A DNA stretch of 64,000 nucleotides from an uncultured Blautia sp. (GTDB lineage Bacteria > Bacillota > Clostridia > Lachnospirales > Lachnospiraceae): positions 1 through 64,000 of the forward strand of contig URVB01000011.1 of the NCBI GenBank assembly GCA_900551075.1. The letters run 5' to 3'. Shown piece by piece: positions 24,695 through 32,945 of the stretch (position 1 is the first letter of the stretch; each line of letters begins with the position of its first letter). The notes beneath the pieces were generated by a model that ran no database searches, was not told the origin of the DNA, and saw nothing but the letters and a program-made list of their open reading frames with translations. The translations under genes were made by a program, and so were the position numbers.

Positions 24695-25777
24695 ATGGAA
24701 TATAAGATTGCGTTGATTCCTGGTGATGGAATCGGACCGGAAATTGTAAGAGAAGCGAAAAGGGTGCTGGATAAGGTTTGTGAAAAATACCGGCATTCAT
24801 TTACATATTCAGAGGTTCTCCTGGGAGGCGCATCGATTGATGTGCATGGAGTGCCGCTGACGGAGGAAGCAATTGCGGAGGCAAAGGCTTCAGACGCTGT
24901 TCTCATGGGCTCCATTGGCGGAGATGCAAAAACATCTTCATGGTATCAGATGGAACCTTCGAAACGTCCGGAAGCCGGGCTCCTTGCGATCCGTAAGGCG
25001 CTGAATCTGTTTGCAAATCTGCGACCGGCTTATCTGTATAATGAATTGAAGGCAGCCTGCCCTCTGCGGGATGAAATTATCGGGGAGGGTTTCGATATGA
25101 TCATTGTCCGTGAGCTGACAGGCGGCTTGTATTTCGGAGAACGTAAGACGATTGAAGAAGACGGTGTCAAAAAGGCTGTTGACACTCTGACGTATAATGA
25201 AAAGGAAATTCGCCGGATTGCCGTAAAGGCTTTTGAGATCGCTATGAAGCGCTCAAAAAGGGTGACAAGCGTGGATAAGGCGAATGTGCTGGATTCCTCC
25301 AGGTTATGGAGAAGTGTTGTGGAGGAAGTGGCTAAGGATTATCCGGAAGTAACGCTGGAGCATATGCTGGTGGACAATTGTGCAATGCAGCTTGTTCGCG
25401 ATCCGAAGCAGTTTGACGTGATCCTGACGGAGAATATGTTCGGTGATATTTTATCCGATGAAGCCAGCATGGTAACAGGTTCTATCGGAATGCTGTCATC
25501 AGCCAGCCTGAATGAGACGAAATTCGGCCTCTATGAGCCCAGCCACGGCTCAGCGCCGGATATTGCGGGACAGGATAAAGCAAATCCAATTGCAACGATT
25601 TTATCTGCGGCAATGATGCTTCGCTATTCTTTGGACCTGGACAAAGAAGCAGATGCCGTGGAGACGGCTGTGCAGAAGGTATTGACAGAGGGTTACCGTA
25701 CCGGAGACATTATGTCCGAAGGCTGCAGACTTGTGGGAACGGCGGAAATGGGTGCTCTGATCGCGGCAGCTTTGTAA
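24695..25777 (+). CDS. leuB: 3-isopropylmalate dehydrogenase
   Basis: Oxidises and decarboxylates 3-isopropylmalate to 2-oxoisocaproate with NAD+ in leucine synthesis. 360 residues, full length. Visible are IPGDGIGPEI at the start, RELTGGLYFGER with substrate-binding Arg and Tyr, VDKANVL with the catalytic Lys, and the metal/NAD region FGDILSDEASM and EPSHGSAPDIAGQDKANP. ATG follows GAAGGAGAGGAACGAGAATT. leuA, leuC and leuD are not in the window. It heads the operon with ilvD and ilvB. Confidence 0.96.
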   Translation: MEYKIALIPGDGIGPEIVREAKRVLDKVCEKYRHSFTYSEVLLGGASIDVHGVPLTEEAIAEAKASDAVLMGSIGGDAKTSSWYQMEPSKRPEAGLLAIRKALNLFANLRPAYLYNELKAACPLRDEIIGEGFDMIIVRELTGGLYFGERKTIEEDGVKKAVDTLTYNEKEIRRIAVKAFEIAMKRSKRVTSVDKANVLDSSRLWRSVVEEVAKDYPEVTLEHMLVDNCAMQLVRDPKQFDVILTENMFGDILSDEASMVTGSIGMLSSASLNETKFGLYEPSHGSAPDIAGQDKANPIATILSAAMMLRYSLDLDKEADAVETAVQKVLTEGYRTGDIMSEGCRLVGTAEMGALIAAAL

Positions 25778-25836
25778 ATACAGATAAAGTTTCAGGAAGA
25801 TGATTATAGTATCATAAGATAAAGGAGAGAATCAAA

Positions 25837-27510
25837 ATGAGAAGTGATGCAGTAAAAACGGGCTCACAGCAGGCGCCCCACAGATCCCTGTTCAATGCCC
25901 TGGGAATGACCAGGGAAGAGTTGGAGCGTCCATTGGTCGGCATCGTAAGCTCCTATAATGAAATCGTGCCGGGTCATATGAATCTGGATAAAATTGTGGA
26001 TGCAGTAAAGCAGGGGGTTGCTATGGCCGGCGGCACGCCTGTTGTATTTCCGGCAATTGCGGTTTGTGACGGAATTGCAATGGGGCATATCGGTATGAAA
26101 TACTCCCTGGTTACAAGAGATCTGATTGCGGATTCTACAGAATCCATGGCTCTTGCACATCAGTTTGATGCACTGGTCATGGTACCGAACTGTGACAAAA
26201 ATGTGCCGGGACTTTTAATGGCAGCAGCCAGAATCAATGTTCCGACGGTATTTGTCAGCGGCGGACCGATGATGGCAGGACATATCCATGGACATAAAAC
26301 CAGCCTTTCCAGTATGTTTGAGGCAGTCGGTGCCTATGCAGCAGGAAATATTTCCGAAGATGAGCTGACAGAATACGAAAACAAGACCTGTCCTACCTGT
26401 GGTTCCTGTTCCGGAATGTATACTGCAAACAGCATGAACTGCCTGACAGAAGCCCTTGGTATGGGACTTCGCGGAAACGGAACCATTCCTGCTGTATATT
26501 CTGAGCGTATCCGTCTTGCAAAGCATTCCGGCATGCAGGTCATGGAACTGTACCGCAGAAATATCCGTCCGAGAGATATTATGACAGAGGATGCCGTTTT
26601 GAACGCCCTGACGGTTGATATGGCACTTGGATGTTCTACAAACAGTATGCTGCATCTTCCGGCGATTGCACATGAGATCGGCATGGATTTTGATATCAGT
26701 TTTGCAAATGAGATTAGTGAAAAAACGCCGAACCTTTGCCATCTGGCACCCGCAGGTCCGACCTATATGGAAGATCTGAATGAAGCCGGCGGTGTTTATG
26801 CTGTCATGAATGAGCTGAACAAAAAAGGACTACTGCATACAGGATGCATGACTGTGACAGGCAAGACAGTAGGAGAAAATATTGAGGGATGTAAAATTCT
26901 GAATCCGGAGGTTATACGCCCCCTCGATCATCCATACAGCCAGACGGGCGGTCTTGCAGTTCTGAAAGGAAATCTGGCTCCGGATGGCGGTGTAGTAAAA
27001 CGTTCTGCTGTTGTAGAAGAGATGATGGTACACGAAGGGCCGGCTCGTGTTTTTGACTGCGAGGAGGATGCGATTGAAGCAATCAAGGGTGGTAAGATCG
27101 TAGCCGGTGATGTAGTCGTGATCCGTTATGAGGGACCGAAGGGAGGACCTGGTATGAGAGAGATGCTGAATCCGACTTCCGCAATCGCAGGTATGGGACT
27201 TGGTTCTTCTGTGGCGCTGATTACGGACGGACGTTTCAGCGGTGCTTCCAGAGGCGCCTCTATCGGGCATGTTTCTCCGGAGGCCGCCGTAGGCGGACCG
27301 ATTGCTCTGATCGAAGAGGGAGATATCATCAGTATCAATATTCCGGAAATGAAGCTGGAAGTCAGGGTTTCAGAGGAAGAAATGAAAGCAAGAAAAGAAA
27401 AATGGCAGCCTCGTGAACCGAAGGTGACGACCGGATATCTGGCAAGATATGCATCTATGGTTACCTCCGGCAGCAGAGGCGCTATTTTGGAGATACCAAA
27501 GGCAAGATAA
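25837..27510 (+). CDS. ilvD: Dihydroxy-acid dehydratase
   Basis: Iron-sulfur dehydratase of 557 residues that makes 2-oxoisovalerate and 2-oxo-3-methylvalerate for branched-chain amino acids. Cluster-binding cysteines are in MVPNCDKNVPG and in TCPTCGSCSGMYTANSMNC, and the C-terminal catalytic Ser region reads TDGRFSGASRGASIGHVSPEA. Strong AAAGGAGAG site. Twelve bases separate it from ilvB. An oxygen-sensitive cluster enzyme of this type suits an anaerobe. Confidence 0.97.
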   Translation: MRSDAVKTGSQQAPHRSLFNALGMTREELERPLVGIVSSYNEIVPGHMNLDKIVDAVKQGVAMAGGTPVVFPAIAVCDGIAMGHIGMKYSLVTRDLIADSTESMALAHQFDALVMVPNCDKNVPGLLMAAARINVPTVFVSGGPMMAGHIHGHKTSLSSMFEAVGAYAAGNISEDELTEYENKTCPTCGSCSGMYTANSMNCLTEALGMGLRGNGTIPAVYSERIRLAKHSGMQVMELYRRNIRPRDIMTEDAVLNALTVDMALGCSTNSMLHLPAIAHEIGMDFDISFANEISEKTPNLCHLAPAGPTYMEDLNEAGGVYAVMNELNKKGLLHTGCMTVTGKTVGENIEGCKILNPEVIRPLDHPYSQTGGLAVLKGNLAPDGGVVKRSAVVEEMMVHEGPARVFDCEEDAIEAIKGGKIVAGDVVVIRYEGPKGGPGMREMLNPTSAIAGMGLGSSVALITDGRFSGASRGASIGHVSPEAAVGGPIALIEEGDIISINIPEMKLEVRVSEEEMKARKEKWQPREPKVTTGYLARYASMVTSGSRGAILEIPKAR

Positions 27511-27522
27511 GGAGGAGAAAAT

Positions 27523-29205
27523 ATGCAGCTTACAGGTGCGGAAATCATCGTTGAATGTCTGAAGGAGCAGGGGATAGACACCGTGTTCGGGTATCCGGGC
27601 GGCGCTATTCTGAATGTTTATGATGCTCTTTATGAATACAGAAATGAAATCAAACATGTGCTTACATCCCATGAACAGGGAGCTTCCCATGCTGCGGATG
27701 GATATGCGCGCGCAACCGGAAAGGTTGGTGTATGTCTGGCGACTTCCGGTCCGGGAGCAACAAATCTTGTCACTGGAATTGCAACTGCCTATATGGATTC
27801 TGTTCCAATGGTTGCCATTACCTGTAATGTCGGAAGGTCTCTACTTGGAAAGGATTCCTTTCAGGAGGTTGATATTGCCGGAATCGTAATGCCTGTGACA
27901 AAACACAGTTATATTGTAAAGGATATTGCCAAGCTTTCGGATACCATGCGCAAGGCCTTCTATATCGCAAAAAGCGGCCGTCCGGGTCCGGTACTCGTGG
28001 ATGTAACAAAAGATGTGACTGCGGCAAAATACGATTATCAGCCGCGCCGTCCGGCCACGATCAATCCTGCGACCAGCGAGATACGCATGTGTGATGTAAA
28101 TGAGGCAGTTCAGATGATCTGTCATGCCAGAAAGCCGTTTATCTTCGTAGGCGGCGGCGGAGTGATTTCGAATGCTTCCGAAGAAATCACAGAACTGGCG
28201 CACAGAATTGACGCACCGGTTTGCGACAGTTTAATGGGGAAGGGCGCTTTCAGCGGTGAGGATCCCTTATACACGGGAATGCTGGGCATGCACGGAACGA
28301 AAACCTCTAATCTGGGAGTGAGTCAGTGTGACCTTCTGATCGTGCTTGGGGCGCGTTTCAGTGACCGTGTTACCGGAAATGCCACGACCTTTGCAAGAAA
28401 TGCCAAAATCCTTCAGATAGATATTGATGCTGCCGAAATCAATAAAAACGTAGTGGTTGACGCTTCTATTGTTGGCGATATCAAAGAAGTATTAAGAAGG
28501 CTTCTGGAGGAGATTCCTGAGAAAAAGCACAAAGAGTGGGTGGCAAAGATACGGGAAATGAAAGAAAAGTATCCGCTGAGATATGACCATACCCAACTGA
28601 CAGGACCGTATGTGATCGAAAAGCTGTATGAGCTGACAAAGGGCGATGCCATTATCTGCACGGATGTAGGACAGCATCAGATGTGGGCAGCGCAGTATTA
28701 TAAATATAAGGAGCCGCATACCCTGCTGACCTCCGGCGGTCTTGGCACTATGGGCTATGGTCTTGGCGCTGCAATCGGAGCAAAAATGGGGAGACCGGAT
28801 AAGACGGTTGTAAATATTGCGGGTGACGGCTGCTTCCGTATGAACATGAACGAAATTGCAACAGCGGTACGCTGTGGAAACCCATTGGTTCAGATCATAT
28901 TGAATAACCATGTACTTGGTATGGTTCGTCAGTGGCAGACCTTGTTTTATGACCACAGATATTCCCATACCGTTCTGAACGATGCGGTGGATTTCGTAAA
29001 GGTTGCAGAGGCAATGGGTGCACAGGCAATCCGTGTGACAACAATGGGTGAAGTAGAGCCCGCATTGAAGAAGGCGCTTTCTGCCAAAGGCCCTGTGGTT
29101 CTGGACTGCTGGATCGATCAGGATCTGAGCGTATTCCCAATGGTACCGGCAGGAGCCAATATTGATGATGTATTTGACGAGGAGGATATGAAAAACAATG
29201 AGTAG
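27523..29205 (+). CDS. ilvB: Acetolactate synthase, large (catalytic) subunit
   Basis: Thiamine-diphosphate enzyme of 560 residues that condenses two pyruvates, or pyruvate and 2-oxobutyrate. The ThDP-activating Glu is in TSHEQGASHAADGYARATGK, the FAD-region Arg in LGARFSDRVTGN, and the Mg/ThDP motif GDGCFRMNMNEIATAVRCGNP with the following NNHVLGMVRQWQ. The regulatory small subunit ilvN/ilvH is not adjacent, which is uncommon but seen in Clostridia. It overlaps serC by eight bases. Confidence 0.95.
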   Translation: MQLTGAEIIVECLKEQGIDTVFGYPGGAILNVYDALYEYRNEIKHVLTSHEQGASHAADGYARATGKVGVCLATSGPGATNLVTGIATAYMDSVPMVAITCNVGRSLLGKDSFQEVDIAGIVMPVTKHSYIVKDIAKLSDTMRKAFYIAKSGRPGPVLVDVTKDVTAAKYDYQPRRPATINPATSEIRMCDVNEAVQMICHARKPFIFVGGGGVISNASEEITELAHRIDAPVCDSLMGKGAFSGEDPLYTGMLGMHGTKTSNLGVSQCDLLIVLGARFSDRVTGNATTFARNAKILQIDIDAAEINKNVVVDASIVGDIKEVLRRLLEEIPEKKHKEWVAKIREMKEKYPLRYDHTQLTGPYVIEKLYELTKGDAIICTDVGQHQMWAAQYYKYKEPHTLLTSGGLGTMGYGLGAAIGAKMGRPDKTVVNIAGDGCFRMNMNEIATAVRCGNPLVQIILNNHVLGMVRQWQTLFYDHRYSHTVLNDAVDFVKVAEAMGAQAIRVTTMGEVEPALKKALSAKGPVVLDCWIDQDLSVFPMVPAGANIDDVFDEEDMKNNE

Positions 29206-30280
29206 AGTGTATAACTTTTCCGCAGGACCGGCGGTCCTTCCGGAACCGGTGTTAAAAGAAGTTGCAGAGGAAATGCTGGATTATCAGGGAACCGGCATGT
29301 CAGTTATGGAAATGAGTCACAGAAGTGCTGCGTTCCAGAGAATTATTGATGAGGCCGAGCAGGATTTGAGAGAACTTATGGAGATTTCGGATAATTATAA
29401 GGTTTTATTCCTGCAGGGCGGCGCGTCTCAGCAATTTGCCATGATTCCAATGAACCTGATGAAAAATAAGACTGCAGATTATATTGTGACAGGGCAGTGG
29501 GCGAAGAAGGCTTACCAGGAAGCACAGAAATACGGAAAAGCCAATAAGATCGCATCCTCTGAGGATGAGACCTTCTCTTACATTCCTGACTGCAGCGATC
29601 TGCCAATCAGTCCGGATGCGGATTACGTATACATTTGCGAGAACAATACCATTTATGGAACAAAATATAAGGAGCTTCCGAATACCAAGGGTAAGATTCT
29701 GGTATCGGATGTTTCCTCCTGTTTCCTGTCTGAGCCGGTGGATGTGAGCAAATACGGCATTATCTACGGCGGTGTGCAGAAAAATATCGGACCTGCAGGT
29801 ATGGTCATTGTAATCATAAGAGAGGATTTGATTACAGAGGATGTACTTCCGGGCACACCGACCATGCTGACCTACAAGACCCATGCAGATGCAGGCTCTC
29901 TGTATAATACACCGAACGCCTACTGTATTTATGTATGCGGTAAGGTGTTTAAATGGCTGAAATCCATGGGCGGACTCTCTGAAATGAAGAGAAGAAACGA
30001 AGAAAAAGCCAAGCTCCTGTATGATTTCCTGGATCAGAGCAAAATGTTCAAAGGTACGGTTGTGAAGAAGGATCGTTCTCTGATGAATGTGCCGTTTGTT
30101 ACAGGAGATAAAGAGCTGGATGCAAAATTTGTAAAGGCGGCTGCGGAGGCAGGTCTGGTAAACCTGAAGGGGCATAGAACAGTTGGCGGTATGCGTGCCA
30201 GCATTTACAATGCAATGCCGAAGGAGGGGGTAGAAGCCCTGGTTGCATTCATGAAAAAGTTTGAGGAGGAAAATGCGTAA
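29198..30280 (+). CDS. serC: Phosphoserine aminotransferase
   Basis: Class V PLP aminotransferase of 360 residues that converts 3-phosphohydroxypyruvate to phosphoserine with glutamate. The opening VYNFSAGPAVLPEPVL, QGGASQQFAMIPMN, DVSSCFLS and the Schiff-base Lys in YGGVQKNIGPAGM are diagnostic. The gene overlaps ilvB upstream and its stop codon shares one base with the serA start (TAATG), so ilvB, serC and serA are tightly coupled. Confidence 0.97.
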   Translation: MSRVYNFSAGPAVLPEPVLKEVAEEMLDYQGTGMSVMEMSHRSAAFQRIIDEAEQDLRELMEISDNYKVLFLQGGASQQFAMIPMNLMKNKTADYIVTGQWAKKAYQEAQKYGKANKIASSEDETFSYIPDCSDLPISPDADYVYICENNTIYGTKYKELPNTKGKILVSDVSSCFLSEPVDVSKYGIIYGGVQKNIGPAGMVIVIIREDLITEDVLPGTPTMLTYKTHADAGSLYNTPNAYCIYVCGKVFKWLKSMGGLSEMKRRNEEKAKLLYDFLDQSKMFKGTVVKKDRSLMNVPFVTGDKELDAKFVKAAAEAGLVNLKGHRTVGGMRASIYNAMPKEGVEALVAFMKKFEEENA

Positions 30281-31443
30281 TGTTCCAGTATCATTGCATG
30301 AATCCGATTGCAGAAAAAGGGTTGGAGCTGTTCAGCTCAGATTATAAAAAAATTGATACGATAGACAGTGCAGACGCTGTCCTGGTGAGAAGTGCAAAAA
30401 TGCACGATATGGAAATGCCGGAATCCGTAAAGGCCATTGCCCGTGCAGGTGCAGGTGTAAATAATATTCCGGTTAAGGAGTGTTCAGAAAAAGGAATTGT
30501 TGTATTCAATACACCGGGAGCAAATGCCAACGGCGTAAAGGAGCTTGTGCTTGCAGGTATGCTTCTGGCTTCCCGTGATATTGTAGGCGGCATTGAATGG
30601 GTAGCACAGCAGAAAGACCGTGAGGATATTGACAAGCTGGCAGAAAAGCAGAAGAAACAGTTTGCCGGATGCGAGATCAGCGGAAAGAAACTGGGGATTA
30701 TCGGACTTGGGGCAATCGGTGCTCTTGTTGCAAATGCGGCTTCCGATTTAGGCATGGAGGTATATGGATATGACCCATACATTTCCATAGACGCTGCATG
30801 GAACCTTTCCAGAACTATCAGGCACAGCAAAACCCTGGATGAGATATACACACAGTGTGACTATATCACTGTACATGTGCCTCTTCTGGACAGCACAAAG
30901 CAGATGATCAATAAAGAGGCCTTTGCAAAGATGAAAGACGGGGTAGTCCTTTTGAATTTTGCCAGAGATCTTCTGGTAGATGAAGAAGCACTGATTGAGG
31001 CATTGGAAAGCGGCAAGGTGAAGAAGTATGTCACTGACTTTGCCAATCCACTGGTTGCCGGAAGAGAGGGAATTCTGGTCACTCCGCATCTGGGTGCTTC
31101 CACAGAGGAATCCGAAGAAAATTGCGCAATTATGGCTGTAAAAGAGATGAGAGACTTCCTTGAGAACGGAAATATTAAAAATTCCGTAAACTTCCCGAAT
31201 TGTGACATGGGTACCTGTGTGACTGTGGGAAGGATCGCGATCACGCATCAGAATATTCCGAACATGATCAGTCAGTTTACCAAGATTCTTGGCGAAGAGG
31301 GTCTGAATATCGCGGATATGACGAATAAGAGCAAGGGTGAATATGCATATACCCTGATTGATCTGGAAAGTGCAGCTTCCAAAGAAGCATTGGATGAGCT
31401 GCAGGCAGTGGAAGGCGTAGCAAAGGTACGTGTCATAAAATAA
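30280..31443 (+). CDS. serA: D-3-phosphoglycerate dehydrogenase
   Basis: First enzyme of serine synthesis, 387 residues: split substrate-binding domain, central NAD-binding domain (LGIIGLGAIGALVANAASDLGMEVYGYDPY) and a C-terminal ACT domain (HQNIPNMISQFTKILGEEGLNIADM) expected to bind serine for feedback control. The catalytic Arg is in LNFARDLLVD, and His in VTPHLGASTEESEEN. The short form lacks the intervening domain of the long bacterial type. Distinctive Lachnospiraceae-type N-terminus starting MFQYHCMNPIAEKGLELF. Confidence 0.95.
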   Translation: MFQYHCMNPIAEKGLELFSSDYKKIDTIDSADAVLVRSAKMHDMEMPESVKAIARAGAGVNNIPVKECSEKGIVVFNTPGANANGVKELVLAGMLLASRDIVGGIEWVAQQKDREDIDKLAEKQKKQFAGCEISGKKLGIIGLGAIGALVANAASDLGMEVYGYDPYISIDAAWNLSRTIRHSKTLDEIYTQCDYITVHVPLLDSTKQMINKEAFAKMKDGVVLLNFARDLLVDEEALIEALESGKVKKYVTDFANPLVAGREGILVTPHLGASTEESEENCAIMAVKEMRDFLENGNIKNSVNFPNCDMGTCVTVGRIAITHQNIPNMISQFTKILGEEGLNIADMTNKSKGEYAYTLIDLESAASKEALDELQAVEGVAKVRVIK

Positions 31444-31453
31444 GGAGCTGTTT

Positions 31454-31606
31454 ATGAATATGCTGGAGAAATACAGCAAAAAAAGCAGGAAGCTGAAAAA
31501 ACAGATGAAAAGGATAAAGACACTGAAGGCATTGTACAGGAACCGCAAAAAGTTCGGTACTGCGGTTTATAGTGTGTTATATCTGGCTTCCGGAAGGCAT
31601 CAGTAA
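31454..31606 (+). CDS. Small highly basic protein downstream of serA
   Basis: Fifty codons from ATG 31454 with AAGGAGCTGTTT eight to twelve bases before it, ten bases after the serA stop. Rich in Lys and Arg (KKSRKLKKQMKRIKTLK) and ending in a Tyr/Leu-containing tail. The good ribosome site and operon position argue for real translation; no family is recognised. It could bind nucleic acid or be a remnant. Confidence 0.45.
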   Translation: MNMLEKYSKKSRKLKKQMKRIKTLKALYRNRKKFGTAVYSVLYLASGRHQ

Positions 31607-31647
31607 GGATAAAAGGCTTTATTTGCATATGAAGAATATGGATCATA

Positions 31648-31679
31648 CAGAAAAAGGGCATTTCTTTGCCCTTTTTCTG
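31648..31679. terminator. Bidirectional terminator between serA operon and the PfkB kinase gene
   Basis: A 13-base perfect inverted repeat CAGAAAAAGGGCA/TGCCCTTTTTCTG with a six-base loop. The stem arms supply the T-run in each direction. Confidence 0.8.
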
Positions 31680-31729
31680 CTGTTTAATGGGGGACAATAT
31701 TTATTTCAGAGAAAATTCTGTTAAAAGCT

Positions 31730-32722
31730 TCACACTGCCGGAAATTCTGGTAAGCCGCTTTTTTTTATGAAATCCAATACCTCCTGGCGGGTCGGCATTA
31801 CGCGGAGAGCACCCTTGCGCGTGGTGATGAGGGATGCAGCAGCGTTGGCAAAGGTCAGAAGCTCCATGAGATTTTCTTCTGTGAGGCTGTCAAGTCCATG
31901 CTCCAAAACGTAATTCAGAGTACTTGCGCAGAAAGTGTCTCCTGCACCAGTGGTTTCAATCGTATTTTCCTGCAAAAACGGAGCCGATTCTGTACGAAGC
32001 TCCTTATAGTAGGCACGGCTGCCTTCCTTTCCCATTGTGATGAGTACCAGAGGAATGTTGTATTTATCGCGGATAAGAGCAGCGCCCTTGTCATAATCCG
32101 TTGTTCCGAAGAGAAATTCCACTTCATTGTCGGAGATTTTTAAAACGTCACATTTGGTCATACCGTATTCGATTTCTGCACGGGCATCCTCCAGGGATTT
32201 CCAAAGAGGAGGGCGCAGATTCGGGTCAAAGGTAATGATACAGCCGGCTGCTTTGGCAACTTCAATGGCATGGCGGGTTGCTTCGCGAACCCCTTTATGG
32301 GTAGAGGAAAGTGTTCCGAAATGGAAAATGCGGGAATCACGGATCAAATCTTCCTGAACCTCTTCCTTTGTAAGCATCATATCAGCCCCTGGGTCCCGGT
32401 AAAAGGAGAAATCTCTGTCTCCGTCCGGATAGGTATGTACAAAAGCAAGAGTTGTATGAACCGTTTCATCCATGACCAGATTGCGGGTGTCGATTCCGAC
32501 CTCCTCCACTGCATTTTTTAACTGGGTGCCGAACATATCTTTTCCGACTTTCCCGATGAATGCTGTTTTTTTGCCGAGCTGTTCCAGCATGGCAAGTACG
32601 TTGCACGGAGCTCCGCCCGGGTTCGCTTCCAGAAGCGGATTGCCCTGGGAACTGCTTCCATTTTCTGTAAAGTCGATCAATAATTCTCCTAAGGCAGTTA
32701 CGTCATATGTTTTGTTTTCCAT
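31730..32722 (-). CDS. PfkB-family sugar kinase, probable fructokinase
   Basis: 330 residues from the ATG ending at 32722, preceded by AAGGAGGTTTTTT on the minus strand; a longer open frame upstream lacks family residues. Ribokinase-like fold: first signature NPGGAPCNVLAMLEQLGKKTAFIGKVG, second signature ETTGAGDTFCAST with the catalytic Asp. The substrate-pocket segment DFSFYRDPGADMML is typical of bacterial fructokinases, so it most likely makes fructose-6-phosphate from fructose and ATP. It is transcribed divergently from the branching-enzyme-like gene, both plausible glycogen/sucrose metabolism functions. Confidence 0.85.
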   Translation of the reverse strand: MENKTYDVTALGELLIDFTENGSSSQGNPLLEANPGGAPCNVLAMLEQLGKKTAFIGKVGKDMFGTQLKNAVEEVGIDTRNLVMDETVHTTLAFVHTYPDGDRDFSFYRDPGADMMLTKEEVQEDLIRDSRIFHFGTLSSTHKGVREATRHAIEVAKAAGCIITFDPNLRPPLWKSLEDARAEIEYGMTKCDVLKISDNEVEFLFGTTDYDKGAALIRDKYNIPLVLITMGKEGSRAYYKELRTESAPFLQENTIETTGAGDTFCASTLNYVLEHGLDSLTEENLMELLTFANAAASLITTRKGALRVMPTRQEVLDFIKKSGLPEFPAV

Positions 32723-32786
32723 TGTAAAAAACCTCCTTGTGATTCCTGAAGTCCTATTATATTTTACAAATATAATTGCTATTTTC

Positions 32787-32815
32787 AATTTATCGTAGGA
32801 AGCGTGTTTTGTCAA
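32787..32815 (-). promoter_or_regulatory. Promoter of the PfkB kinase gene
   Basis: On the minus strand a perfect -35 TTGACA (32815-32810), a 17-base spacer and a -10 TAAATT (32792-32787). It gives a leader of about 55 bases. Confidence 0.5.
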
Positions 32816-32945
32816 ACAATTTTCTTTATTTTTACAAATAAAAATGATACAATGAACATATAGCGGAATCGAGGTAAGCCGCGTGAGCGTGCAGAGAAGT
32901 GGGCGCATTGAAGTTTGTGTTATAGATCAGACAGTGGAGGGAATT